Notes: a model not told the origin generated them from the sequence alone. Counted from the stretch's first letter, positions 1 through 9,432 are shown. The stretch is DNA of 64,000 nucleotides from Candidatus Bariatricus faecipullorum (GCA_019118525.1 DWYV01000056.1:1-64000), one strand, 5' to 3'. Made by a program: numbers and translations.

Positions 1-50
1 GTTTAATATGTAATATTTTTGTAATATTTTGTTTTGGTGAAAAATGGGGG

Positions 51-99
51 AAGCTGGTAAAAAACATGCAGGTAATAGCTTGTGAAACCAGCTTTTTTT
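51..99 (+). terminator. Terminator-like hairpin before the first operon
   Basis: AAGCTGGT (51-58) pairs with ACCAGCTT (87-94), and a T run continues to 99, so this has the form of an intrinsic terminator with a loop of about 28 nt. It ends only 25 nt before the first glycosyltransferase start. It may close an upstream gene outside the window, or act as an attenuator in the leader of the surface-glycan operon. The sequence alone does not decide between these. Confidence 0.6.
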
Positions 100-123
100 C
101 AGGTAAGGAGATATTAAAACTTT

Positions 124-1128
124 ATGAAGGGAAAAATACTGACTGTAACAGTTCCGGCTTATAATGTACAGGATTTTCTGGAGGACTGCCTGGAGTCCTT
201 TGTAAATTCTGAGGTAATGGATGATACGGAAATTCTGATTGTAAATGACGGTTCGACAGATTCTACGGAAAACCTGGCCCGGCGCTATGCGGACAAGTAC
301 CCGGCGACGTTTCGGATAATCAGCAAGGAGAATGGCGGACACGGCTCTACAATCAATACCGGTATTCAGGAAGCCACGGGAAAATATTTTAAAGTTGTTG
401 ATGGAGACGACTGGGTAGATACGAGAAATTTCATAAAACTGGTCAAAAAACTTGAGGAGACAGATGCGGATATTGTAGCCAATAATTATACCTGGATGAA
501 TTATATTACAAGGCTTCCGGAAAGAAGGCAGGAACGCCCGTTCACAAAAGTGAAGTATAATCATCTGTATAATTTTGCGCAGATTGTAGGAAAAACCACA
601 ATCGGTATGCATGCCATGACCATTAAAACAGAACTGCTGAAGCAGTGCGGAGAAAAAATAGATGAGCATACTTTTTATGTGGATGCAGAGTATATTACAT
701 TTCCCATTCCCTATGCAGAGACTGTACTGTTCCTGGAGGAACCGGTTTACTGTTATCGCCTGGGACGGCCGGACCAGAGTATGTCCATTGAAAAAATGCA
801 GAGAAACCTGAAGAATCATTTGCGGGTACTTATGCATTTGAACGAATATGTAAACAGAGTGAAGGATGGGCTTTCAGCAGAAAAAATCCGTTACATGAAT
901 GAACTGGTCGCGGAGATACTGACCAGCCAGATAAAGATTTATATCAGCTTCCCTCTTGGAAGCGGAATGCAGAAAAAAGTCAGGAAACTGGATGCATATT
1001 TTTACCGGAACAACAGAATGGCGTACAGTCTGGTAAAAAACCCGGCGGTGCTTTTGATGAGGAAAACAAATTATGCGGCTTTTCCGCTGGTGGTGGCAGT
1101 GTTTAAATATCGAAGAAATTCTTATTAA
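124..1128 (+). CDS. Family 2 glycosyltransferase
   Basis: A 334-residue GT-A fold glycosyltransferase, probably cytoplasmic and membrane-associated. It begins with the usual family 2 strand and VPAYN, has NDGSTD at residues 41-46 for nucleotide-sugar binding and a DGDDW motif at 93-97 that carries the metal-binding DxD. The C-terminal 150 residues are helical and basic without clear membrane spans. It opens an operon with an ABC polysaccharide exporter and three galactofuranosyltransferase-like genes, so it probably adds a priming or linker sugar to the exported glycan. The ATG follows AGGAGATATTAAAACTTT with normal spacing. Donor and acceptor sugars cannot be read from the sequence. Confidence 0.85.
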   Translation: MKGKILTVTVPAYNVQDFLEDCLESFVNSEVMDDTEILIVNDGSTDSTENLARRYADKYPATFRIISKENGGHGSTINTGIQEATGKYFKVVDGDDWVDTRNFIKLVKKLEETDADIVANNYTWMNYITRLPERRQERPFTKVKYNHLYNFAQIVGKTTIGMHAMTIKTELLKQCGEKIDEHTFYVDAEYITFPIPYAETVLFLEEPVYCYRLGRPDQSMSIEKMQRNLKNHLRVLMHLNEYVNRVKDGLSAEKIRYMNELVAEILTSQIKIYISFPLGSGMQKKVRKLDAYFYRNNRMAYSLVKNPAVLLMRKTNYAAFPLVVAVFKYRRNSY

Positions 1129-1143
1129 ATACAGGTGAAGAAT

Positions 1144-1932
1144 ATGAAAGCAATGAGAGACAGGATTAATACGTTTTTAAAATATAAAGATTTACTGCGT
1201 GAACTTGTGGTGAGAGATATAAAACTGAAATATAGGAGAAGTTTTCTGGGATATGTATGGAGTATTCTGAATCCCCTGCTGATTATGATTGTTATGACAA
1301 TTGTTTTTTCCCAGATGTTTGAACGCGGAATCAGTAATTTCCCGGTATACCTGCTTACAGGTAATGCTATGTTTGAGTTTGTTAACAGCTCAACTCATAT
1401 GGCAATGTATTCTGTCCTGGATAATGCTGCGCTGATTAAGAAAATATATGTTCCGAAATATATTTTTACCCTGGCAAGAATTACCAGTTCCATGGTGGAT
1501 TTTATTTTCTCACTGGGCGCACTTTTCCTGGTAATGATAGTGACAGGGGCTCCCTTCAGTATTTATATGCTGGAGATACCAATCCTTGCCGTGCAGGTGT
1601 ATTTGTTTGCCTGCGGCCTCGGTTTTCTTCTTTCTTCGGCAAATGTGTTTTTTCGGGATATTCAGTATATTTATAATGCGTTTACAACCGCATGGATGTA
1701 TTTGACACCTATTTTTTATCCGATTGACCTGCTGCCAGACTGGCTTCGCTGGCTGGTGGAAAGATTTAATCCTATGTTCTATTATATCCAGCATTTTCGG
1801 GATCTGGTTTATATCGGTCAGCTTCCCTCTGCCAGAATTTTCTGGGGAGGCTGGATTATAGCGGGAATTATGCTCGCGATAGGTCTGGCGGTGTTTAAAA
1901 AGACACAGGATAAATTTATTCTGTATTTCTAG
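1144..1932 (+). CDS. ABC-2 type polysaccharide export permease (Wzm/TagG-like)
   Basis: A 262-residue integral membrane protein with about six hydrophobic segments. Its N-terminus has the motif typical of this family, RDIKLKYRRSFLGYVWSILNP, before the first span. In the family two copies form the membrane channel that moves undecaprenyl-linked glycans or teichoic acids to the outside. The ATPase subunit follows 10 bp downstream, as expected for a Wzm/Wzt or TagG/TagH pair. I chose the ATG at 1144 because AGGTGAAG lies just upstream; an in-frame GTG at 1135 overlaps that ribosome site. Export of the galactofuranose glycan made by the neighbouring genes is the likely role. Confidence 0.88.
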   Translation: MKAMRDRINTFLKYKDLLRELVVRDIKLKYRRSFLGYVWSILNPLLIMIVMTIVFSQMFERGISNFPVYLLTGNAMFEFVNSSTHMAMYSVLDNAALIKKIYVPKYIFTLARITSSMVDFIFSLGALFLVMIVTGAPFSIYMLEIPILAVQVYLFACGLGFLLSSANVFFRDIQYIYNAFTTAWMYLTPIFYPIDLLPDWLRWLVERFNPMFYYIQHFRDLVYIGQLPSARIFWGGWIIAGIMLAIGLAVFKKTQDKFILYF

Positions 1933-1942
1933 GGGTGAGAAA

Positions 1943-2683
1943 ATGAGCGAAGAGTATATTGTAGATGTTGATAACATTACCATACGTTTTAACCTGGCAA
2001 CAGAAAAAGTAGATAATCTAAAAGAATATTTTATTAAACTGGTGAAACATGAGCTGATGTTTCAGGAATTTCTGGCACTGAGGGACGTGTCATTGAAGGT
2101 AAAAAGAGGGGAAGCCTGGGGACTTATCGGAGTCAACGGTTCCGGTAAATCTACTCTGCTGAAAGCAGTGTGTGGCATTCTGAAACCATACAAAGGGACG
2201 ATTACAACCAGAGGAACAATTGCGCCGCTGATTGAGCTGGGGGCCGGATTCGATATGAATATGACGGCAAGAGAGAATGTTTTTCTGAATGGGACTGTTC
2301 TGGGACATTCCAGAAAATTCATGCAGGAGCATTTTGATGAAATTATCGATTTCGCTGAGCTCCAGGATTTCCTGGATGTACCGATTAAAAATTTTTCTTC
2401 TGGTATGCAGGCAAGACTGGGATTTGCAATTGCTACCATGGTCAAACCGGATATTCTGGTAGTGGATGAAATCCTGTCCGTAGGAGATTACCAGTTTCAG
2501 CAGAAATGCTATGACAGGATGCAGAATATGATGGAAGGCGGGACCACCCTTCTGTATGTTTCTCATGATGTGGATTCGGTAAAGCGGCTGTGCAGCCATG
2601 CATTATGGCTGGAACATGGAATTGTGAAAAAAAGCGGACAGGTAGATGAGGTTACAGCCGAATACATGCAGGAAGCTCAGTAG
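1943..2683 (+). CDS. ABC transporter ATPase for polysaccharide export (Wzt/TagH-like)
   Basis: A 246-residue ATPase that energises the permease encoded upstream. Walker A is GVNGSGKST (63-71), the signature SSGMQ is at 152-156, Walker B ILVVDE at 171-176 and the H-loop SHD at 207-209. The text around the signature (NFSSGMQARLGFAIA) is characteristic of polysaccharide and teichoic acid exporters. The protein stops soon after the nucleotide-binding domain, so it lacks the C-terminal carbohydrate-binding domain found in Wzt proteins that read a chain-end cap. This fits a TagH-like or cap-independent exporter. RBS GGGGTGAG precedes the ATG. Confidence 0.9.
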   Translation: MSEEYIVDVDNITIRFNLATEKVDNLKEYFIKLVKHELMFQEFLALRDVSLKVKRGEAWGLIGVNGSGKSTLLKAVCGILKPYKGTITTRGTIAPLIELGAGFDMNMTARENVFLNGTVLGHSRKFMQEHFDEIIDFAELQDFLDVPIKNFSSGMQARLGFAIATMVKPDILVVDEILSVGDYQFQQKCYDRMQNMMEGGTTLLYVSHDVDSVKRLCSHALWLEHGIVKKSGQVDEVTAEYMQEAQ

Positions 2684-2702
2684 AAGCTGAGGCGGTGGAG
2701 TT

Positions 2703-4511
2703 ATGATATTACAAAATATTGTTTTAAAAGAGACTAACAAAACAAAGCGTTCTTTGTATTACAGAACCAGTGGGAAGTTTGAGGAAGAAGCGGGGAGTAT
2801 TGTTCTGAAAAGTGGAGATACTCTGGACCTGCAGACATACTTCAATGTGTTTTCCTGCGGTAAATGGAACAAGTATGCCGGAATTCAGGAAGTTTCACTG
2901 GCGATAGAATTCGAAGGACAGATTCAGATAGAAGTCTGGCATCTGAAAAAATCTGGGAAAGCAGAAAAAATAGCAGAAACAACTGGGAATCATGACAACT
3001 GTGCGGTGGAAAAGGTACGGGCGATTCCAGTGCGCTCCCAGGGCGTACTGGGGGTAAAAATAAATACCCTGGGCAAAGGTGCGAGGATTTATGGAGGATA
3101 TTTCGAGACAGACAGAACTCCGGCAGGCGATATCAAAATAGGAATAGGCATTTGCACATTCCGACGGGAAGAATATGTAAAAAGGAATATGAATCTCCTG
3201 AAAAAAGAAGTTTTTTCAAATTCTGCTTCCCAGGTAAGGGAACATCTGAAGGTCTGCATCGCAGATAATGCAGGAACTCTGGAAACAGAAGAACTGGAAA
3301 CCCCGGAGATAAAAATTGTAAAAAATAAAAATCTGGGAGGGGTCGGAGGATTTACCAGAGATGTACTGGAATACCTGGAAAATGACAGAATGGTCAGCCA
3401 TATTCTGCTCATGGATGACGATGCGGTCATTGCTCCAGAATCCCTGGAGAGAACTTTTGCCCTTCTTTCTCTTTTGAAGCCCGAATTTCGGGATTATACG
3501 ATAGGAGGGGCGCTTTTGAGACTGGACCGTCCGCTGATTCAGTATGAAAGCGGTGCGGACTGGAACAATGGAGATATTTTTGCTCATAACCATGATTTCG
3601 ATTTGTCTGTATTAGACAATGTTATAGAAAATGAAGAAGAAATGCCGACAGAATATACGGGCTGGTGGTATTCCTGTATTCCGGTAACTGTAATTCGCCG
3701 GAAAGGACTGCCGTTACCGCTGTTCATCCATAGGGATGATATTGAATACGGGCTGCGCTCAGAGGGAAGATTTATTTTTTTAAACGGGATATGTGTCTGG
3801 CATGAAGCTTTTGAAAATAAGCTTCCGGGATTTCTGGAGTACTACGATGTGCGCAATCTGGCAATTGTGAATGCAATTCACAGTCCGGACTACAAAGCGC
3901 GTGATTTCAAAAAAATGCTGTTTGTGCAGGTGAGCAGTAATATAGGGAAATATCGGTATAAATATGTGGATCTGAATTTAAAGGGCGCGGTGGATTTTCT
4001 GAAAGGATTTGGCTGGTTTTACCGTCTGGATACACTGGAAAACCATGAACTGTTAAAAGTTTATAATTATACCGTAGAAGATGCAGAGAACTATGTGGGC
4101 TATCATGGACTGAAAGAAAAGGAGCTCCGCCTTTCTCCGGATGAGGATGAAAGACTGCCGGGAAAACTGGAGCGAATCTGGAAAGTTATTACGATGAACG
4201 GTCACTTCTTCCCGGCGTTTAAAACCAGGATTAAGACAGTGCGACCAAATCCCAGTATTTACGAACTGTACCGGCAGAGAGAGGTTCTGTTTGTTGACAA
4301 CACAGGAAAAGCACTTCATGTAAAGAGAAGCCGGGCAGAGCTGATAAAAGCATATATGAAACTCTTTAGAGTTTTTCGCCTGATAGATAAAAGATATGAA
4401 AAGGCCAGTAGATCTTATCGAGAAAATTTTTCGAAGCTGACCAGCAAAACGTTCTGGAAAAAGTATCTGGAAATGACAGACGATGGAAAGGATGGAAAGA
4501 ATGGAAATTAA
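2703..4511 (+). CDS. GlfT2-like galactofuranosyltransferase, paralogue 1
   Basis: A 602-residue protein with the architecture of mycobacterial GlfT2: an N-terminal beta-sandwich (about 1-140), a GT-A domain (about 145-400) and a helical C-terminal region. Visible landmarks are NLGGVGGF (210-217), the metal-binding DDD at 238-240, GWW at 320-322, the catalytic-base segment HRDDIEYGLR (343-352) and WHE at 366-368 whose His should bind metal. GlfT2 adds galactofuranose from UDP-Galf to a growing chain on the cytoplasmic face. The UDP-Galf synthase glf lies in the same operon, which supports the donor. It is the most divergent of the three paralogues: the other two have GSGGF and WHM. Linkage specificity is not predictable. 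Confidence 0.85.
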   Translation: MILQNIVLKETNKTKRSLYYRTSGKFEEEAGSIVLKSGDTLDLQTYFNVFSCGKWNKYAGIQEVSLAIEFEGQIQIEVWHLKKSGKAEKIAETTGNHDNCAVEKVRAIPVRSQGVLGVKINTLGKGARIYGGYFETDRTPAGDIKIGIGICTFRREEYVKRNMNLLKKEVFSNSASQVREHLKVCIADNAGTLETEELETPEIKIVKNKNLGGVGGFTRDVLEYLENDRMVSHILLMDDDAVIAPESLERTFALLSLLKPEFRDYTIGGALLRLDRPLIQYESGADWNNGDIFAHNHDFDLSVLDNVIENEEEMPTEYTGWWYSCIPVTVIRRKGLPLPLFIHRDDIEYGLRSEGRFIFLNGICVWHEAFENKLPGFLEYYDVRNLAIVNAIHSPDYKARDFKKMLFVQVSSNIGKYRYKYVDLNLKGAVDFLKGFGWFYRLDTLENHELLKVYNYTVEDAENYVGYHGLKEKELRLSPDEDERLPGKLERIWKVITMNGHFFPAFKTRIKTVRPNPSIYELYRQREVLFVDNTGKALHVKRSRAELIKAYMKLFRVFRLIDKRYEKASRSYRENFSKLTSKTFWKKYLEMTDDGKDGKNGN

Positions 4512-6321
4512 ACTGCAAAAGCTGCTTTTCCCGGATAAAGAGCGGTATAAGAATTATGACAGACTCTTTTTCAAAAGCATTCAGAGTGTCTATGAGGAAG
4601 AAAAAGGCTGCCTGGCGATTGCCAGATACAATGTATGCGACTTTATGACGTATCTGAATGCATTATCTGTTAAGAAATGGAAGCAGTATACGGGAATAAA
4701 GGAAGTGTTTCTCCGGTTGGATATCGAAGGAAGTTTTAATCTTTCTGTTTCCGGGCATCATCTGGAAAAGGAGGGAACGGAAAGTAAGAAAGTTTATTTT
4801 TCTGAAAAATATGACTGCCAGAAACGGCAGATTCTGGAACTTCCACTGCCGGATATGGAGGAGACTCTGCTGTCTTTTGAAGTGAATACATTATCCGACT
4901 GCTTCATTTATAGTGGAGAATATTACACAAATATAGAAGAAAAGGCTCTGAATCATGTGGTGCTCTCCATAGCGACCACCACCTTTCAGAAAGAGGATTT
5001 CATAAAGAAAAATCTGGAAATGATTCGAAAAGAGCTACTTACAGAAGAAGACATTGGAGAGAATATTTATGTCCACGTGATAGACAATGGAAGAACGCTG
5101 GAACGTTCGGAGATAGAATCTGAGCATATCTTTTATCACCCCAATAAAAATGTGGGCGGTTCCGGAGGCTTTTCCAGAGGAATGCTGGAGTCCATCCATC
5201 AGACCCCGAAGGCAACTCATGTCCTGCTGATGGACGATGATGTGGAGATTTTGTCGGAGTCAATTCGAAGAACTTATGTCCTTCTGACACTGCTGAAGGA
5301 AGAGTATGAAGACTGGTTTATCAGCGGGGCCATGCTTCGGTATGAACATATGGACGAATTCTGGGAAGATGTAGGATATATGTGCCCGGAAGGCTATCAG
5401 TTCACGATGAAGGGACACAGAAATCTGAACAAGAAACGCAATATACTGTATATCGAAGAATATGACACAACAGTGGAAAATGCTTATGCCGGCTGGTGGT
5501 ACTGCTGTATCCCAACGCATGTCATAGAAGAAAGCGGATATGCATTACCTCTGTTTGTACGGGGGGATGATACGGAGTACAGTCTGCGCAATCAGGCACA
5601 GTTTATTACCATGAACGGTATCTGTGTCTGGCATATGGGCTTTACTACGAAATTTAATTATTTTATGGAGTATTACCAGACGTTCCGGAATCTTCTTATT
5701 ATGGAAGCCTGCAATAAAGGGAAAATGCAGGGGAAAATTTTGAATTATTTCATGGGGATTTTCTTGTCCGAAGTACTTCAGTTTAATTATCAGGCGGCAG
5801 AGTTCTTTCTGGATGCCGTGCGTGATTATTTAAAGGGACCAGAATATATCGAAGAGGAGAAGTGCCAGGAACGGCTGACGGAAATGTCAAAACGGAATGC
5901 CGTGCTGGAGGATGTCCGGAATTTTAAGGACATTAATATTGACTTTAATACGGTATACAGCTGGGACGCAAGGAATATATTTGATTCCCTTCTGTATAAA
6001 CTCACCTTCAACGGCCAGGTTTTCTGGCCGAAAAAATGGTTGCGGCAGGGCCCTGCGGTTATTGCATATGACACATTTTATAATCCTCAGAGGCAGTGCC
6101 TGAAGGAAAGTGTGGTTTCTGTAAATCCCTACACAAAAACGGGGGAAATCCGTCACCTGGATAAGCAGAAATTTAAAAATGTTATGCGGGAATACAGAAT
6201 GGTGATGAAAGAATACCAGAAAAAGCATAAACAGGTGAATCAGAAATATTACGAGAAAAGGAAATACCTTGTTTCAGAAGAATTCTGGAAACAGTATTTG
6301 GAAATCGAAAAATATCAGTAG
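4501..6321 (+). CDS. GlfT2-like galactofuranosyltransferase, paralogue 2
   Basis: A 606-residue second member of the tandem set. It has NVGGSGGF (217-224), DDD at 245-247, GWW at 331-333, RGDDTEYSLR with GDD at 355-357, and WHM at 377-379. Its C-terminus EFWKQYLEIEKYQ is almost the same as that of paralogue 3, so these two look like a later duplication than paralogue 1. The ATG at 4501 overlaps the stop of paralogue 1 (4509-4511) and sits behind AAAGGATGGAAAGA; in-frame ATGs at 4483 and 4492 are possible but less well placed. Translation is probably coupled to the gene before it. The role inferred is Galf addition to the exported glycan. Confidence 0.85.
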   Translation: MEIKLQKLLFPDKERYKNYDRLFFKSIQSVYEEEKGCLAIARYNVCDFMTYLNALSVKKWKQYTGIKEVFLRLDIEGSFNLSVSGHHLEKEGTESKKVYFSEKYDCQKRQILELPLPDMEETLLSFEVNTLSDCFIYSGEYYTNIEEKALNHVVLSIATTTFQKEDFIKKNLEMIRKELLTEEDIGENIYVHVIDNGRTLERSEIESEHIFYHPNKNVGGSGGFSRGMLESIHQTPKATHVLLMDDDVEILSESIRRTYVLLTLLKEEYEDWFISGAMLRYEHMDEFWEDVGYMCPEGYQFTMKGHRNLNKKRNILYIEEYDTTVENAYAGWWYCCIPTHVIEESGYALPLFVRGDDTEYSLRNQAQFITMNGICVWHMGFTTKFNYFMEYYQTFRNLLIMEACNKGKMQGKILNYFMGIFLSEVLQFNYQAAEFFLDAVRDYLKGPEYIEEEKCQERLTEMSKRNAVLEDVRNFKDINIDFNTVYSWDARNIFDSLLYKLTFNGQVFWPKKWLRQGPAVIAYDTFYNPQRQCLKESVVSVNPYTKTGEIRHLDKQKFKNVMREYRMVMKEYQKKHKQVNQKYYEKRKYLVSEEFWKQYLEIEKYQ

Positions 6322-6340
6322 ACTAGGAGGAATATGAACC

Positions 6341-8170
6341 ATGAGCAAGACAAGACTTTCTATCCAGAATGTTCTGCTGCCAGATACCGAACCTCAGTCC
6401 GCGTACTGGGATCTGTACTACCAGGGAGCTGAAATAGTATGTGAGCCTCTGGAAAAAGGGAGCAGACTTCTGCTTGGCCACTACAAGGACTACAATTTCT
6501 GCTCTTATTTTAATGCGATTTCTACTGAAAAGTGGAAAAGATATACCAGACTGGAAAAACTCTATTTATGTCTGGATATGGAAGGAGATTTTGAAATCGC
6601 TGTAGAAGGGTATCACCTGGTGGCAGAATCCGCACAGAGAAAGACCTATGCAAGAAAGCGGTTTAAAAATACAGAACGAAAAACGGTAGAAATGGAAATT
6701 CCTCTGGATAATGAGGAAATTCTGTTCGGCTTTTCAATAAAAACCTACAGCGACTGCAAACTGTATGGCGGTACTTATGACGCTGAGATAGAGGAAAGTG
6801 CCGTTCGGGACGTGAAAATTGCTATTTCTACGACTACGTTTAAAAAAGAAGACTATATCCGTGCGAATGTAGAGATGATAAAGAAAGAACTGATTGCTGA
6901 TGAAAAGATTGGTTCCCACTGGTTCCTGCACGTGGTAGACAACGGACGTACGCTGGAACGGACGGAAATCGAAGGGAAACAGGTTTATTATCATCCCAAT
7001 AAAAATGTAGGCGGCTCCGGCGGGTTTGCACGTGGAATGATAGAGGTACTGGACCAGGAAACGCCGGCCACGCATATTCTCCTGATGGATGACGATGTCC
7101 TTGTTTTCGCGGAAAGTTTAAAGCGGACATATTATCTTCTCAGTATGATGAAAGAAGAATACTATCAGCATGTCATCAGTGGCGCCATGCTCCAGATGGA
7201 AGAGATGGATCTGTTCTGGGAGGATGCGGCTTATATTGCGGAGGGAATTAACCGTTCGGTTAAGGTTCCCAGAAAAATGAAGCGCATTTCCGACCTCTTA
7301 ATTAATGAAAATCTGAATACAGAAATACATTTAGGATATGCAGCCTGGTGGTACTGCTGTATTCCAATAGAAACTGTGAAAAAAAGCGGACTTCCTCTTC
7401 CGGTTTTTGTTAGAGGAGATGATATAGAATATGGAGTCCGAAATAAAATAGAAACGATTACAATGAATGGGATATCCTTATGGCATATGGGATTTGCCAC
7501 GAAGTACAGCTTTTTCTCCAACTGTTACCAGGCATTCCGGAACCTGCTGATATTAAATGCCTGCAATAACTGCGGAATTGCAGATGATATTGTGGCACAT
7601 TTCGAAGACAGAATTGTCATTGAAATTCACCGGTTCAATTACAATGCTGTCAAGCTGATTCTGGATGCATGGAGCGATTATATGAAAGGCCCGAAATTCC
7701 TGGAAGTAGAGCAGTGTGAAAAAATTCTTAAAGAGAAGTCTTCTTATAATGCAAAAATGAAAGATCTGAAAGAGTTTGATGTCCAGGTAAATCTTGCAGA
7801 TGTTTATCGGGTAGATGATACAAATTATATTCAGCGTGCCTTTTACCGGCTGACGAAGAACGGACAGAGATTCTGGCCCGGACGCTGGATGGATGATAAG
7901 GCGGCCGTTATTTCTTTTGATGAATTTTATAATCCACAGAGGGAAACGTTCCATAGGAATCTTCTGGCAGTAGATATCTATTCTCAGACAGGCGAAATGC
8001 GTTCGCTTGACAAAAAGAAATATAAAGTTCTGATGGCCAGATATAAGAAAATTAAGAAGCGGTATCAGAACAATCGTAATAAAATAGAAGCGGAATACCG
8101 GAAGGAACAGCCTTATCTTGTCTCCCGGGAATTCTGGAATAAGTACCTGGAAATTGAAAAATATCAGTAA
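6341..8170 (+). CDS. GlfT2-like galactofuranosyltransferase, paralogue 3
   Basis: A 609-residue third member, close to paralogue 2 over its whole length. It has NVGGSGGF (222-229), DDD at 250-252, RGDDIEYGVR with GDD at 359-361 and WHM at 381-383. The GWW of the other two is AWW here (335-337), a change in the acceptor-side loop that could alter specificity without removing the catalytic acids. RBS AGGAGG is 11 nt before the ATG. glf follows after 14 bp. All metal and catalytic positions recognisable from GlfT2 are kept, so it should be active. Whether the three enzymes make alternating linkages or act on different acceptors is open. Confidence 0.85.
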   Translation: MSKTRLSIQNVLLPDTEPQSAYWDLYYQGAEIVCEPLEKGSRLLLGHYKDYNFCSYFNAISTEKWKRYTRLEKLYLCLDMEGDFEIAVEGYHLVAESAQRKTYARKRFKNTERKTVEMEIPLDNEEILFGFSIKTYSDCKLYGGTYDAEIEESAVRDVKIAISTTTFKKEDYIRANVEMIKKELIADEKIGSHWFLHVVDNGRTLERTEIEGKQVYYHPNKNVGGSGGFARGMIEVLDQETPATHILLMDDDVLVFAESLKRTYYLLSMMKEEYYQHVISGAMLQMEEMDLFWEDAAYIAEGINRSVKVPRKMKRISDLLINENLNTEIHLGYAAWWYCCIPIETVKKSGLPLPVFVRGDDIEYGVRNKIETITMNGISLWHMGFATKYSFFSNCYQAFRNLLILNACNNCGIADDIVAHFEDRIVIEIHRFNYNAVKLILDAWSDYMKGPKFLEVEQCEKILKEKSSYNAKMKDLKEFDVQVNLADVYRVDDTNYIQRAFYRLTKNGQRFWPGRWMDDKAAVISFDEFYNPQRETFHRNLLAVDIYSQTGEMRSLDKKKYKVLMARYKKIKKRYQNNRNKIEAEYRKEQPYLVSREFWNKYLEIEKYQ

Positions 8171-8184
8171 AAGGAGAGAAAAAA

Positions 8185-9282
8185 ATGAAGTATGATTATC
8201 TGATTGTGGGTTCCGGTTTATACGGCTCCGTATTTGCCTATGAGGCAAAGAAGAAAGGGAAAAAGTGTCTCGTAATCGACAAACGTCCTCATATCGGGGG
8301 AAATGTTTACTGTGAAGAAATTGAAGGAATCAATGTGCACAAATATGGTGCCCATATCTTCCATACCTCCAACAAGAAAATCTGGGAGTATATCAATCAG
8401 TTTGCGGAGTTTAACAACTATATTAACTCCCCGGTAGCGATTTATAAGGACGAGCTTTATAATCTGCCGTTTAATATGAACACGTTCAGTAAAATGTGGA
8501 ATATCAAAACTCCGGCAGAAGCAAAAGAAATGATTGCAAAGCAGGTTGCAGAGACGGGAATCACAGAACCAAAGAATCTGGAAGAGCAGGGACTTTCCCT
8601 GGTAGGAAAAGATGTGTTTGAAAAGCTGGTGAAAGGCTATACGGAAAAACAGTGGGGAAGAGACTGCAAAGACCTTCCGGCCTTTATCATCAAGCGTCTT
8701 CCGGTCCGGTTTACCTACGACAATAATTATTTCAACGACCGTTTTCAGGGAATTCCTATGGGTGGTTATACAAAAATTATCGAGAAAATGCTGGATGGAG
8801 TTGAGGTGAAAACCGATACGGACTATTTTGAATTTATTAAAGAAAATCCGGATATTGCCGAAAAGACTCTGTTTACCGGAATGATTGATGAATATTTCGG
8901 ATATAAACTGGGAGCGCTGGAATACCGTTCTGTACGGTTTGAGACAGAGGTGCTGGATACAGACAACTATCAGGGAAATGCTGTGGTAAACTATACGGCC
9001 AGGGAAGTTCCTTATACCCGTATTATTGAACACAAGCATTTTGAGTTCGGAAAGCAGGAAAAAACAGTAATTTCCAGAGAGTATTCTTCTGAGTGGAAGG
9101 TAGGAATGGAACCCTACTATCCGGTAAATAATGAGCAGAACAATGCACTTTATGGGGAATACCGGAAGCTGGCAGAGCAGGAAAAGAATGTTCTTTTTGG
9201 CGGACGGCTTGGAAATTACAAGTATTACGATATGGACAAGGTGATTGAGGCAGCTCTGGAAATGGTGGAGAAAGAATTATAA
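8185..9282 (+). CDS. glf: UDP-galactopyranose mutase
   Basis: A 365-residue flavoenzyme that interconverts UDP-galactopyranose and UDP-galactofuranose, the donor for the three upstream transferases. The N-terminal FAD motif is VGSGLYGSV with the acidic end of the Rossmann fold at LVIDKR, followed by the family motif HIGGNVY and KYGAHIFHT. EKQWGRDCKDLP and the C-terminal region ending FGGRLGNYKYYDMD, which holds the Arg that contacts the substrate diphosphate, are also typical. Length matches the family. RBS AAAGGAGAG precedes the ATG. It is the last gene of the first operon; a terminator follows at 9291. Confidence 0.97.
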   Translation: MKYDYLIVGSGLYGSVFAYEAKKKGKKCLVIDKRPHIGGNVYCEEIEGINVHKYGAHIFHTSNKKIWEYINQFAEFNNYINSPVAIYKDELYNLPFNMNTFSKMWNIKTPAEAKEMIAKQVAETGITEPKNLEEQGLSLVGKDVFEKLVKGYTEKQWGRDCKDLPAFIIKRLPVRFTYDNNYFNDRFQGIPMGGYTKIIEKMLDGVEVKTDTDYFEFIKENPDIAEKTLFTGMIDEYFGYKLGALEYRSVRFETEVLDTDNYQGNAVVNYTAREVPYTRIIEHKHFEFGKQEKTVISREYSSEWKVGMEPYYPVNNEQNNALYGEYRKLAEQEKNVLFGGRLGNYKYYDMDKVIEAALEMVEKEL

Positions 9283-9290
9283 AATCTGAG

Positions 9291-9336
9291 AAAGCTGTTG
9301 TACACGGCTGACTGGCCGTGTGCGGCAGCTTTTTTT
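9291..9336 (+). terminator. Intrinsic terminator after glf
   Basis: AAAGCTG (9291-9297) pairs with CAGCTTT, with an inner stem ACACGGC/GCCGTGT around TGACTG, and the descending arm runs into a T tract ending at 9336. It separates the galactofuranose operon from the next surface-glycan operon. Confidence 0.9.
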
Positions 9337-9361
9337 GCTTGTTCTGCCTTAACTTTAGGAG

Positions 9362-9390
9362 TTGCCTTTTTCCCCTAATTTTGGTATTAT
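9362..9390 (+). promoter_or_regulatory. Sigma-A promoter of the second glycan operon
   Basis: TTGCCT (9362-9367), a 17-bp spacer and TATTAT (9385-9390) lie about 40 bp before the dehydratase start and just after the glf terminator. The downstream leader contains TGTAACAAATTTGTAAT, a short inverted sequence that could be an operator. Confidence 0.65.
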
Positions 9391-9432
9391 ATATCCGTAT
9401 GTAACAAATTTGTAATAAATGGAGAATGTACC

